From NCBI RefSeq assembly GCF_014750655.1, contig NZ_JABBXD010000001.1:233102-297101 (forward strand): 64,000 bases of DNA. The letters run 5' to 3'. This DNA comes from Salinimonas profundi. GTDB lineage: Bacteria; Pseudomonadota; Gammaproteobacteria; Enterobacterales; Alteromonadaceae. The translations under genes were made by a program, and so were the position numbers. Of this stretch, positions 1 through 8,803 are shown piece after piece. The notes beneath the pieces are model-generated. The model was not told the DNA's origin. It searched no databases and worked only from the letters and a program-made list of their open reading frames with translations. Position 1 is the first letter of the stretch, and each line of letters opens with the position of its first letter.

Positions 1-2202
1 GAGACCTCCTATGGGCAAACCTGGCTCACAGGCGATGTGCGCGGCTTTTACACCTTACCGATCAACACTACTTGTGACTATTTTGGTTTGGACAGATATG
101 CCCAGCAGGTAGCCGAAGACAATGGTATCGACCTGAGTCAGTATCAGCGCCTGGTCTATATGCTTCCAAAAAACGAAAACTGTACGTGGCGCGGGCAGGG
201 CACCGTGGGCGGAAACCCCTCGCGCGCCTGGCTAAACGGTGAGCTCAACCTGTTGACCATCGGTCATGAGCTGGGGCACAACCTGGGGCTCAAGCATGCT
301 AAAGAGTTAAATTGTGGTAGCGGCTATATAAGCGATGACTGTGTTGCGATTACCTATGGCGATACATTAGATATCATGGGTAAATCCGAGGGGCACTTTA
401 ACCTGTTCAATAAAGAGCGACTGGGCTGGTTGACGGCACAGCGCGGTGAAATCATCACTGCCGATGTTGATGGTAGCTATCAGCTGGAGCCCTATGAGCA
501 GACCTCAAAAGGTTATGCCAAAGGCTTAAAGGTTCGCCGGGGCACCGATGCGACTACCGGCGATCCGCTATGGTATTACCTTGAATATCGTCAGGGCACA
601 GGCTTTGATAGTTTTCTGTCAGGCAAGGCGGTGACTGACGGTGTGCTGGTGCATCTTAATAGTCCGCAGGAGAACCTGGCCAGCAGTCTGCTGCTGGACA
701 TGACGCCACGCAGTTCTATCTACGATCTGGATGATGCGGCGCTGACCAGCGGCAACAGTTATCATGATTCCGAGGCCGGCGTCACTATGACCACCGAGTG
801 GGCCGATAACCTGAGCGTGGGCGTTAATATCAGCTATTCAGAACAGCAAAGCTGTGTTGCAGCGCAACCAGATATTGTACTGGGTTCAGACAGCAGTGTA
901 TGGGCCGCGCCGGGGGAAACTGTTTCCTACAGTGCAACACTGACCAATAACGATAGCGCTGAATGTGGTAACAGTGAGTATAACGTGTCTGCGCAGGTGC
1001 CACAGGAATGGAGTAATAGTCAGGAATTGGCAAGTCTGGCGCCAGGCGAAAGTGCGACGGTTACCGTCAATGTAACGTCAGATTCCACGGCTACAGAGGG
1101 GTTTTACGATGTCACTATCGTTGGTGTGAATACCAGCGATAGCGGTTATCAGGCGAGCACGACAGCATCCTATGTGGTCGAGACGCCGGTGGCTGAGTGT
1201 GTATCAGCAAATCCACAGTGGACACTGCATGACAACAGCTCAGCAGAGGTGGCCGCAGGTACTGCTGTGACTTATTCAGGCACGCTAATCAATCAGGACG
1301 ATGCCAGTTGTGCCGCGTCCACCTTTGATATTAGTGCAAGTTTGCCTGCCGATTGGGGGGCTACCAGTCCCAGTGTAACGCTGCAACCGGGTGAATCACA
1401 GGCAGTAAACATTGATGTCGCCTCAGCGGCGGATGCCAGCGCCGGCGTGTATGATTTTAGCCTGATTGCACTGAATCGTGATAATAGCGGCTATCAAAGC
1501 TCTGCCAGCGCCACTTATAAGGTGGCTGCGCCCACATCCAGCTGCCAGTTGGCAGTTCCAAAGCTAAGCGTCATTGATGAAACAGGCGCTGAAGTTGAAG
1601 CCGGCGCTGAGCAGCTTTACCGCATCGACATCACTAATCAGAATCAGGACTGTGACGATGCAACCTATGATATAAGCATTGCGTCGCCAGACGGTTGGAA
1701 CGCCAGCAGTAGCACCGTGACACTGGCCAGTGGCGCCACCAGTATCGTGGACGTGAGAGTGGTGTCATCGACCAGCGCCAGCGCTGGTAGCTATAATCTT
1801 GTGTTATCGGCCACCGATGTTGTGAATACAAGCTATAGCAGCACCAGTGAGTTGGTCTACCGCATCACAGAGCAGCAAAATACGGCGCCGCAAGCCAGGA
1901 ATGACACTGCAATTCTGCCATCCAAGATCGCTATTTACATCAATGTGCTTAGCAATGACACGGATAGTGATGGTGATAGTCTGATTGTGAAAAGTGCGAC
2001 ACAGGGCAGCAAGGGCAGTGTGCAGATCCTCAGCGATGGCAGGATTCAATATACCCCGGCAAAGAACTTTAAAAATGGCGATAGCTTTAGCTATACCATC
2101 AGTGATGGCAATCTACAGTCTTCAGCGACCGTGACGATCAGTCTGGATGGCGCAGGTGGTGGCAACGGCGGTGGCGGCAACAAGGGGAAGGGAAAAAACT
2201 AA
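1..2202 (+). CDS. Secreted M11-like zinc metallopeptidase with tandem beta-sandwich domains (5' partial)
   Basis: The reading frame is open from base 1, so the true start and signal peptide lie outside the window; GTG at 37 is only the first start-like codon. The extended zinc motif HELGHNLGLKH (265-297) and a following DIMG Met-turn identify a metzincin, closest in style to the gametolysin (M11) group. After the catalytic part come three similar repeats of about 110 residues, each starting with a Cys (CVAAQP, CVSANP, CQLAVP). They look like NEW3/alpha-galactosidase-type beta-sandwich domains. A cadherin-like or VCBS-like domain (NTAPQARNDT, LSNDTDSDGDSL) follows. The end is a Gly/Lys-rich tail, GGGGNKGKGKN. 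Likely role: an extracellular protease exported by type II secretion, with the repeats binding substrate or surface. Family is confident; substrate is unknown. Confidence 0.85.
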   Translation, partial: ETSYGQTWLTGDVRGFYTLPINTTCDYFGLDRYAQQVAEDNGIDLSQYQRLVYMLPKNENCTWRGQGTVGGNPSRAWLNGELNLLTIGHELGHNLGLKHAKELNCGSGYISDDCVAITYGDTLDIMGKSEGHFNLFNKERLGWLTAQRGEIITADVDGSYQLEPYEQTSKGYAKGLKVRRGTDATTGDPLWYYLEYRQGTGFDSFLSGKAVTDGVLVHLNSPQENLASSLLLDMTPRSSIYDLDDAALTSGNSYHDSEAGVTMTTEWADNLSVGVNISYSEQQSCVAAQPDIVLGSDSSVWAAPGETVSYSATLTNNDSAECGNSEYNVSAQVPQEWSNSQELASLAPGESATVTVNVTSDSTATEGFYDVTIVGVNTSDSGYQASTTASYVVETPVAECVSANPQWTLHDNSSAEVAAGTAVTYSGTLINQDDASCAASTFDISASLPADWGATSPSVTLQPGESQAVNIDVASAADASAGVYDFSLIALNRDNSGYQSSASATYKVAAPTSSCQLAVPKLSVIDETGAEVEAGAEQLYRIDITNQNQDCDDATYDISIASPDGWNASSSTVTLASGATSIVDVRVVSSTSASAGSYNLVLSATDVVNTSYSSTSELVYRITEQQNTAPQARNDTAILPSKIAIYINVLSNDTDSDGDSLIVKSATQGSKGSVQILSDGRIQYTPAKNFKNGDSFSYTISDGNLQSSATVTISLDGAGGGNGGGGNKGKGKN

Positions 2203-2241
2203 TCCACATCTGAAGATCTATTCATTCTATTGGCGGTTGAT

Positions 2242-2277
2242 AAAAAAAACCGGGGCATTATTGCCCCGGCTTTTTCA
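2242..2277. terminator. Bidirectional rho-independent terminator
   Basis: Perfect 8-bp stem CCGGGGCA/TGCCCCGG (2250-2257 and 2262-2269) with A-rich sequence on one side and TTTTT on the other. It serves both the peptidase gene on the plus strand and the convergent repeat protein on the minus strand. Confidence 0.85.
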
Positions 2278-2310
2278 TCTACACTATTAAGATTTTCCTT
2301 TGTCCTGTGA

Positions 2311-4629
2311 CTATTCTACTGTCACAACCTGAATTGATACGTCGTTAGACGACGCGTCACCTTCATCATCTTCAACGGTAGCAATTACGTCTTCCAGGAA
2401 GTTGATTGGGTCGGTGTTTTCCAAACCAGGGATAAACTCAATGGTAAAGGCACAGGCGTATGTATCGCTGGGCCCGCCATTATAAGACAGTTCTTCGCCT
2501 TGATTACAAGCTGGATATCCAGTGCTGTCAAACGTACCGCCTGTATTATACAGCCTGAAATCTGCAGTTGTGTCTTCGGTGAATACACTAGGACCAGCAA
2601 TACCTAAAGTAAGTGCAGTCAGCGTGACATTTTCGATACCGGCATTTTGCAGTTCAATTACGACCAGCATGCTGGCGGCAAATTTCATGTCTGCTGCGGG
2701 ATCGCCGGGAAGGAAGGTCACAGTGGCATCATCTACTGCCTGTACGGCCTGACCATCTTCATCGGTACCGTCGATTGTAGCAACGTTGACATGGATATCG
2801 CCGGCATTACCAGTCAGATCCTGCGTAATTGTACAACTGGCGCTTTCACCGGGATAAAGTATGAAGCCTGCAAGCGATTCCTGCGGGATCGGTTGAGGGC
2901 CCACGGTACCATTACCATCATCACCGTCATCAAACATATCTACCATACATGCCCCGGTAAGGTTACCGAAGACATCATCGGTTAGCGTAGCAAACGTCAC
3001 GCTATCCACCCCGGCATCATCAACGCTGAATTCAAAGGTAAAGTCGACAGCACGAACCTGGCTGGGATCATCACCTGTTTCAAGCACTTCGATAGGGTTG
3101 GCGGTTTTTACCAGCGTGATAGCAGATGGAATATCATTAATCAGCACCGTTTCAGACTCTGACGCCATGGCTTCATCCAGCTCATTATCCGTCGCTTTCG
3201 CAGTAACAGTGTTGGTATGTGAACCGGCACCGGTACCACTGATAAACTGCGTAAAGGTACAACTGTAGGTGCCGCCCAACGCAATCGTGCCGCCGGTACT
3301 ACACGTGCCCTGACCATCCAGGTTACCGAACTGGTCATCCATCAGTTCAGTTAACAGAACAGGAGAATCCCATGCTTCGGACGTATTGGTAACATCGATG
3401 GTGTAGGTAACATTCGCACCTGCCTCTGATACCTGCGTGGGACTGGCAGTTTTCAACACGCTGATAGTGGGTGGCAGGTTAGTCACGTTGACCTGTTTTA
3501 CGTTGCTGCAATGTTCACCATCAACACCGCCCACCGCGGCACAGCTATCGCTGTCGATGACAGGTGAGCCATTTTTGTCTTCCAGGGCCAGTTTGATCAA
3601 GTCGTCGTATAGCTCTGGGCTCTGATCATCCGGCAAGTCGGAATCAACAATTTGCACCGTGAACTGACAGCTATAAGTCGCACTGGGGGCTATCTCACCA
3701 ATACCGTTTCCAACATTGGGTGGCTGGCTACAGTTGCTGGCGGTCAGATAAATACCATCGGCAGAACCTGCAGCACCTGTGGGGCCCCAAAGGTTTAGTG
3801 TGGTCTCATAACTGCCGTCTGCACTGGTGTCTACCAGATCTTCCAGAGAGGTAATAAATAACGCGCTTTCAGCATTGGGGTTGGTCAGACTAAGATCAAA
3901 GGTATAGGTGCCACCTGGCTCTGTGCGGGTGTTGGTGGTGACCAGATTTTTTTCTACAGTTGGTGGATCAGGTTTGATAAATACATCGATATCAAAGGCA
4001 TCACAACGACATTTAGACGGTGTACCCGGTGCAGCGGGATCCAGCTCGGAACAATCGGCCCCATCTTTGTTATGCCAGGCCGCACAATAATTAAACTCGG
4101 CCTGTCCCGAATTATCGTCATCACGACAGAACATGGTAATGGTTTCACCAGTATACAGGTGTGTAGGGCTAAAGCCCGCGGCCTTACTGATATCGGCGCA
4201 CGCATCCAGGCCCTCTTCCAGGTCAACACCAGGCCCATCGGTACGCCCGATCAGGACAGAGCAGGTATTGTCGGTATTAAAGTCCTGCGCGCTCCAGGAG
4301 CCTTCGGGCAAATATACCGAATAGTCGTAACGCTCGTTAGCGGTCGTGGTAATAGTCACATCGGCCTTAAAAGTGAACAGTTCACCCAGTACACATTCTA
4401 CCGGCGTAGTACCATCGGTATTAGTGACATTATCGACCTTACTGACCCTGACATCATTCGCCGTACAATTAAGGCCAAAGCCCGCTTGTTCGGCCATACA
4501 GGCAGAATTATTCTGTTGCGGGAAAAAACTGGCGTAGGCGGGTGTGGTGCTGGTGGCATATATGCCGGCTGTGCTTACCAGAGCGACACCCATGGCTCTG
4601 ACAAGCTGCTTACAGTTAAAAAGTTTCAT
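2311..4629 (-). CDS. Large secreted DUF11-like repeat protein
   Basis: 772 residues with a clear signal peptide: basic N-terminus, hydrophobic core around residues 12-24, and cleavage near TPAYA. The mature part is acidic and contains several immunoglobulin-like repeats with the DUF11 signature, for example VLKTASPTQVSEAGANVTYT and LVKTANPIEVLETG. Many spaced cysteines probably form disulfides in the periplasm or outside the cell. There is no visible anchor (no LPXTG, PEP-CTERM or membrane tail), so release or surface association by secretion is inferred. It is convergent with the M11-like peptidase and shares its terminator. The family is adhesin or matrix-like in general; no specific function can be assigned. 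Confidence 0.75.
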   Translation of the reverse strand: MKLFNCKQLVRAMGVALVSTAGIYATSTTPAYASFFPQQNNSACMAEQAGFGLNCTANDVRVSKVDNVTNTDGTTPVECVLGELFTFKADVTITTTANERYDYSVYLPEGSWSAQDFNTDNTCSVLIGRTDGPGVDLEEGLDACADISKAAGFSPTHLYTGETITMFCRDDDNSGQAEFNYCAAWHNKDGADCSELDPAAPGTPSKCRCDAFDIDVFIKPDPPTVEKNLVTTNTRTEPGGTYTFDLSLTNPNAESALFITSLEDLVDTSADGSYETTLNLWGPTGAAGSADGIYLTASNCSQPPNVGNGIGEIAPSATYSCQFTVQIVDSDLPDDQSPELYDDLIKLALEDKNGSPVIDSDSCAAVGGVDGEHCSNVKQVNVTNLPPTISVLKTASPTQVSEAGANVTYTIDVTNTSEAWDSPVLLTELMDDQFGNLDGQGTCSTGGTIALGGTYSCTFTQFISGTGAGSHTNTVTAKATDNELDEAMASESETVLINDIPSAITLVKTANPIEVLETGDDPSQVRAVDFTFEFSVDDAGVDSVTFATLTDDVFGNLTGACMVDMFDDGDDGNGTVGPQPIPQESLAGFILYPGESASCTITQDLTGNAGDIHVNVATIDGTDEDGQAVQAVDDATVTFLPGDPAADMKFAASMLVVIELQNAGIENVTLTALTLGIAGPSVFTEDTTADFRLYNTGGTFDSTGYPACNQGEELSYNGGPSDTYACAFTIEFIPGLENTDPINFLEDVIATVEDDEGDASSNDVSIQVVTVE

Positions 4630-5145
4630 AATCGTCCTCTGTCAATCGCTTATATTGATTTAACATCAGGTAAATTCAGCACTTTTAACCGCGGAAGAAG
4701 TTATCATTTTCAAAAAGTGAGTACCTTGCTTTGCAGCAGACCCCGGCATGTTCGCCGTGTTCAGATACTGTGAATGGCCGGTCGCTCCCTGATGGTGTCC
4801 ATCGCGCAGAACCTTATCCGGTTTAATAAGGGGCAATGACCGTACCAGTTGTTTATGTGTATGTTTTTAAATTATTTTTATGGAAGTGAAGGGTGTGACT
4901 AAATCCAAGTGTTACATCTATGTAACACTTCTAACGCTTAATTAAAGAGCCATAGCGCATCAGATTTTTGGTTTTTTATCGTACTATCAATTGCTTAAAA
5001 GAAATTTTGGTGTGATTACCTGATGATATGAACAACCTGAACACTTAATAACACATTGAGTAGGCTGCAGATTGTAGATTAAGGAATAGGAAGGCGTAGC
5101 GTAACGCAGCGACAAGGTACTGCGTCACGCCGGGTAAAAACGCAA
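4630..5145. other. 516-bp intergenic region with a perfect 24-bp palindrome
   Basis: No convincing coding sequence on either strand. It holds the upstream region of the DUF11-like gene, an AT-rich stretch at about 4860-5060, the palindrome listed separately, and an imperfect hairpin (GGCGT..ACGCAG with CTGCGT.ACGCC, about 5092-5132) that may end the DsbA-like transcript unit. Confidence 0.6.
4907..4930. promoter_or_regulatory. Perfect 24-bp palindrome, candidate operator
   Basis: Two 11-bp arms, AAGTGTTACAT (4907-4917) and ATGTAACACTT (4920-4930), are exact reverse complements with a CT spacer. There is no T-tract on either side, so it is unlikely to be a terminator. The symmetry and half-site length suit a dimeric repressor such as TetR or GntR type, but the cognate regulator is unknown. 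It lies about 280 bp upstream of the DUF11-like gene start. Confidence 0.5.
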
Positions 5146-5952
5146 TTATTCTCCCGCCTCCTGAGCAGGGGCACTGGCAAGTTCGTTTAACAGCGCTGCT
5201 AGCGTTTCATAACTTTGGGCGCCAACTAACAATTTAGGGGTCACCAGATCATTGCCTTCTACTTTACCAATAAGAAAGCTTGGGGTACCACGTATGCCCA
5301 GAGATGTGCCGTATTCAATATCCTGTTCTACCTTGGCAAGCACTGACTGATCTTCCAGACATTCCGAAAATTTGGTCATGTCCAGCGAAAGCTGTTGTGC
5401 ACTGGTTCGATACAGTTCTTCGCCCAGCTTTTTCATGTTGCTGAACAGCTGTTTGCGCATTGGCCAGTAAGCATCCTGTTGTAAACTGCAATTGGCAGCA
5501 ACCGCCGCACCTTTAGCCTTTTTATGAAAGCTTAAGGGGAAATCCCGGGTGATGTATATGACCTTTCCTTTGTCGATAAAATCGTTTTTAAGCCTGGAGA
5601 AGGTGGTATCGACAAAGTGCTTGCAGTAAGGACACTGATAATCAGAAAACTCAACAATAGCAAGCTGGGCCGTTGTATCGCCAAGCTGTGCCAGATTACC
5701 GTTACCTGCAAAGTCCTTCTGGGTAGATACCGTTCTGTAGTTCGGGCGTTGCGATTCGATGGCAATATTGTGAATATCCTGAACCTGACTGGCGATGGTG
5801 GCAAGCTGCTCTTTTAGCGCGGAAACTTCCTGTCTGAGTCCGCTGAGCTCCTCTTCAAGGTTGCCATCGTTGCTAGTTTGCGCGTTCGCTTTGCCGCAGA
5901 CCATTAATAACGCAAAGAGTAAAAGGGTTAGTTTTGTGGGGTGGGTTAACAT
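5146..5952 (-). CDS. Periplasmic DsbA-family thiol oxidoreductase
   Basis: 268 residues. A signal peptide (about residues 1-24, ending GKANA) is followed by a short heptad-rich segment (about 33-62) likely to form a coiled coil. Then comes a thioredoxin-fold domain with active site C107-P-Y-C110 in EFSDYQCPYCKHF and the cis-proline loop RGTPSFLIG near residue 225. These features match the DsbA/DsbG-like thioredoxin_4 group (BdbD/Com1-like). It probably oxidises or isomerises cysteines of exported proteins; the N-terminal helix suggests oligomerisation. It lies 33 bp downstream of the sigma-54 activator on the same strand, so co-transcription is plausible. Substrates are unknown, though the cysteine-rich DUF11-like protein next door is a candidate. 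Confidence 0.85.
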   Translation of the reverse strand: MLTHPTKLTLLLFALLMVCGKANAQTSNDGNLEEELSGLRQEVSALKEQLATIASQVQDIHNIAIESQRPNYRTVSTQKDFAGNGNLAQLGDTTAQLAIVEFSDYQCPYCKHFVDTTFSRLKNDFIDKGKVIYITRDFPLSFHKKAKGAAVAANCSLQQDAYWPMRKQLFSNMKKLGEELYRTSAQQLSLDMTKFSECLEDQSVLAKVEQDIEYGTSLGIRGTPSFLIGKVEGNDLVTPKLLVGAQSYETLAALLNELASAPAQEAGE

Positions 5953-5985
5953 TGTGGTGTCCTCAGGGTTGTAACTTCGGGTTAG

Positions 5986-7326
5986 TTACAGCTTTATCTT
6001 GCACTTCTTAATCAAACGATAAAATGTGGTTCTTGAAACACTTAGCTCCCTTGCTGCTGCTGAAATGTTGTAGTTATTTTTTTTGATTGCGGCGAGGATA
6101 ACTTCGGTGTCGACTTCTGCACGATGTTTAACCAAGTCAATCACGTCAGAATCCGGCAATGAGGATTTTGGCGGTGTAATAGCTAGGTCGGTTTCGGTAA
6201 TTACATCGCTGTCACTCATAATAATGGCGCGTTGGATGCGGTTTTTGAGTTCGCGTACATTGCCGGGCCATGAGTATTGCTCCATTGCCAGTAACGCTGA
6301 CTTGCTGAACCGGTACAGATGGCCCGCAGGCGTCAGTTTTTGTAAGCAATCGTTGGCAAGTATCGGAATATCACTGATATGATTTCGTAAACTGGGCAGT
6401 TCAAGTTGAATGATGTTGATGCGGTAATATAAGTCTTCTCTGAAAAGGCCCTCATCAACCGCATTTTCCAGGTTTACATGCGTGGCAAAAATGATTCGGC
6501 AATCTACCTCGGTAGGCTGGTTGCCCCCCAGACGATCAATATAGCTTTCTTCAAGAAAGTGCAGCAGATTAATCTGTAACTCCAGTGACAGGTCACCAAT
6601 TTCGTCAAGAAATAGCGTGCCCTTGTGAGCACGTTCTATGCGTCCGATATACTGCTTGCTAGCCCCGGTAAATGCGCCTTTCTCGTGACCAAACAGCTCT
6701 GCATGTATCAACGTCGGGGGCAGGGCACCACAATTGACCGTTATGAAGGGGCCGTCTTTTCTGGGCGATAGTGAATGTATATACTGGGCACATAAGCCTT
6801 TGCCCGTGCCGGTTTCTCCACCTATCAATAAGGTTTCGTCGGTACAGGCAACTTTATCTAAATCCTCTTTGAGGCGTTGCATCTGTTCAGACTCCCCGAA
6901 GCAAAAGCCGTTGGCTTTTGCAGAGGAAGATTCATGCATCGTACGACGTTTTAACTGAGCCATGCCGTAGATATGGCCCAGTGTATGATCAAGCCTTGCC
7001 CAGTCGACGGGGAGGTGGTGGTAATCAAGAAAGTAATCGTTGAAACAATAGCTGATATCATCAAGCAGGCTGTCGCCATCACGAAAAAGGGCAAGCCAGA
7101 GCAGCGACCCCTGGCTCGCCGACAGCTGTTTGACAGCTTTCAATACAGATTGCTGTTCACTTTGACCCACCAGCGCAACAGCGACAAGACAGTTGTGTTT
7201 TTTCAGAATTTTATAAGCACAACAAACACTGCTGGCATGAATGAAATGCCAATCTGACAGATTTACCGGTGAATTGTTAAAGCATGTATCGTTAGTAAAA
7301 TTTAATACTAATACATCACGTTCCAT
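5986..7326 (-). CDS. VpsR-like sigma-54-dependent transcriptional activator
   Basis: 446 residues in three parts. The N-terminal domain (about 1-125) resembles the VpsR receiver-like domain and lacks an obvious phospho-acceptor context. The central AAA+ domain has Walker A GGETGTGKG (169-177), the sigma-54 contact loop GAFTGA (217-222) and Walker B TLFLDEIGD (237-245). The C-terminal Fis-type helix-turn-helix is ISAAARELSVSRTTFYRLIK. VpsR in Vibrio controls matrix genes in response to c-di-GMP; applying that here is inference. Start ATG at 7326 has an AAGGG Shine-Dalgarno. It lies upstream of the DsbA-like gene with a 33-bp gap. No histidine kinase gene is nearby. Confidence 0.85.
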   Translation of the reverse strand: MERDVLVLNFTNDTCFNNSPVNLSDWHFIHASSVCCAYKILKKHNCLVAVALVGQSEQQSVLKAVKQLSASQGSLLWLALFRDGDSLLDDISYCFNDYFLDYHHLPVDWARLDHTLGHIYGMAQLKRRTMHESSSAKANGFCFGESEQMQRLKEDLDKVACTDETLLIGGETGTGKGLCAQYIHSLSPRKDGPFITVNCGALPPTLIHAELFGHEKGAFTGASKQYIGRIERAHKGTLFLDEIGDLSLELQINLLHFLEESYIDRLGGNQPTEVDCRIIFATHVNLENAVDEGLFREDLYYRINIIQLELPSLRNHISDIPILANDCLQKLTPAGHLYRFSKSALLAMEQYSWPGNVRELKNRIQRAIIMSDSDVITETDLAITPPKSSLPDSDVIDLVKHRAEVDTEVILAAIKKNNYNISAAARELSVSRTTFYRLIKKCKIKL

Positions 7327-7577
7327 AATGGCCCTTGTGTATTGTATTAACGTTACTCACTCCATGTCCTATGCGATGAATAATGTTATTAAGAATTTAT
7401 TAATATAAAGTCTAGAAGAGAAGAGCGTATTCGCAAGCACGTAATGGATTATGCGCTACACCGAACATAAAAGTTTAGCGCACGTTACGTGACGAACATT
7501 AAATGGCTGCGTTAATTATTGGAAACGAAACAAGTTTTAGACGATGCCACCTGAAAAGAAGTATCAATTATCAAACG

Positions 7578-7823
7578 TTACCTTGATTTGCGTTTATCTA
7601 TAGCATATTGAACGGCCATGCGGGCAAGCCCGGCACCGATGCCTGACACCACCGCCCACGTCACGGCCTCTTTAAGGTCGGTATTTTCACTGACCTTGTC
7701 TTTAGGGGCTGGCTCATTGGTAACCTTTTCCCAGGACTTTTGTAACGATTTCCTTGCTAACATGCCTGCAGAGGCAGCGGCAAGTCCAACACCTACTGTC
7801 GCAATTAACTGTTTATTACTCAT
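7578..7823 (-). CDS. Small DUF4235 family membrane-associated protein
   Basis: 81 residues from the chosen start at 7823 (MSNKQL). An ATG four codons upstream (7835) is possible, but the Shine-Dalgarno GGAGA sits right after that codon and is spaced five bases from 7823, so 7823 is preferred. Two Gly/Ala-rich hydrophobic helices (VGVGLAAASAGMLARK and AVVSGIGAGLARMAVQYAI) flank a charged loop with WEKVTNEPAPK. This layout matches DUF4235. The function of that family is unknown; a membrane or envelope stress role is only a guess. It is monocistronic on present evidence. Confidence 0.75.
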   Translation of the reverse strand: MSNKQLIATVGVGLAAASAGMLARKSLQKSWEKVTNEPAPKDKVSENTDLKEAVTWAVVSGIGAGLARMAVQYAIDKRKSR

Positions 7824-8136
7824 ATTGTTCTCCATTGGTTAATAATGGGCGAGTTATCCTTTTGTTACGCTCAGGATTCGCAGAAGGTAAACCGTAATTA
7901 CTCAGCAATTTGTGTACCGATAATAAACATGTCGTCTGGTAATTGTAGTGATCAACAAAACCGGTAGACCTTTTGAGTTAAACCCTTCATGTGGAAGTGA
8001 CGTGCTAATCCTATTGGCGGAATTGTCCTCTAGGCTATCCATGGCCTTGACCCTTCGCTCGCTTGCGGCAATTCAGATTGTTCCAGACGTTTTGTGAACC
8101 CGTTACGCGTATACAAAGTCAGCAACTTCAAGACAA
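7824..8136. other. Intergenic region between the DUF4235 gene and the ssrA terminator
   Basis: About 310 bp without a supportable gene. It contains the upstream region of the DUF4235 gene. I saw no integrase, tRNA fragment or duplicated ssrA end here. Confidence 0.5.
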
Positions 8137-8163
8137 AAAAAACCACGCTAATGCGTGGCTTTC
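8137..8163 (-). terminator. Rho-independent terminator of ssrA
   Basis: Read on the minus strand, CCACGC and GCGTGG pair around a short loop and are followed by eight T residues. It lies just downstream of the tmRNA 3' end. Confidence 0.85.
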
Positions 8164-8168
8164 TTGTT

Positions 8169-8525
8169 TGGTGGAGCTGGCGGGATTTGAACCCGCGTCC
8201 AGAAAATGTCTACTTTTGGTACTACATGCTTAGTTTGTCTTTTGTTTAACTACTTCAGACCCCGACAAACAGGGTTCTTGGTAGCGGTCCTGATACTATT
8301 TCGCGGTTCAACCTCAGGAGAGTTTCCCTCGCTAGTTTGCTTATATGACCTTCCGAATCCACGCTAGCAAACAAAGCTGTGGTGGAAGGGCCTATACCGG
8401 TTATTAAGCGGCTAGTGCGTAGTTTTCGTCGTTTGCGACTATTTAAAGCGGATTTTTTAAGAGGCAATCCGCACCTCTGCATGCACCTCCAGCGTCCTAG
8501 ATCCTGTCGAATCCTAATCAGCCCC
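8169..8525 (-). ncRNA. ssrA: Transfer-messenger RNA (tmRNA)
   Basis: On the minus strand the molecule starts GGGGCTGATTAGGATTCGAC and ends in a tRNA-like T-arm and acceptor with GGTTCAAATCC and terminal CCA (8169-8171). The mRNA-like part (8436-8401) encodes the proteolysis tag ANDENYALAA followed by two TAA stops. The length of 357 nt is normal for one-piece tmRNA. With SmpB it rescues stalled ribosomes and tags the nascent chain for ClpXP/ClpAP. The start of smpB lies about 2 kb away on the same strand, with an opposite gene in between. A reading frame crossing this RNA is not a gene. Confidence 0.97.
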
Positions 8526-8803
8526 TGAAGCGTGTTGCCATTAATCAGTTTACATCTACTTAAACTAACAGCGAACGGTCATTCTATCGCGAACGGGTAC
8601 ACCAGACAAGCGCTATAACCTGTGGTTCGCCTAAATTTCAGGCATTTAAACCTATTGTATTAACGATGAATGACTGTCTGTAAACAGATATGGTTATGTT
8701 TGTAAAAAAACCAACAGCCAAAACAAAATATCTTCTTCAAAGATGCAATTTATTGTATTTGCAGATAAAGTAAGCGGGCATTTTGAACTGACAGTTTTTA
8801 TTT

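Noticed and set aside
4072..4773. 233-codon open frame on the plus strand
   Set aside because: It is antisense to the DUF11-like gene and continues into its upstream region. It has no family features or ribosome binding site, and the minus-strand gene has a clear signal peptide and domains.
8255..8482. 75-codon open frame on the minus strand
   Set aside because: It lies inside the tmRNA, which explains the sequence fully.
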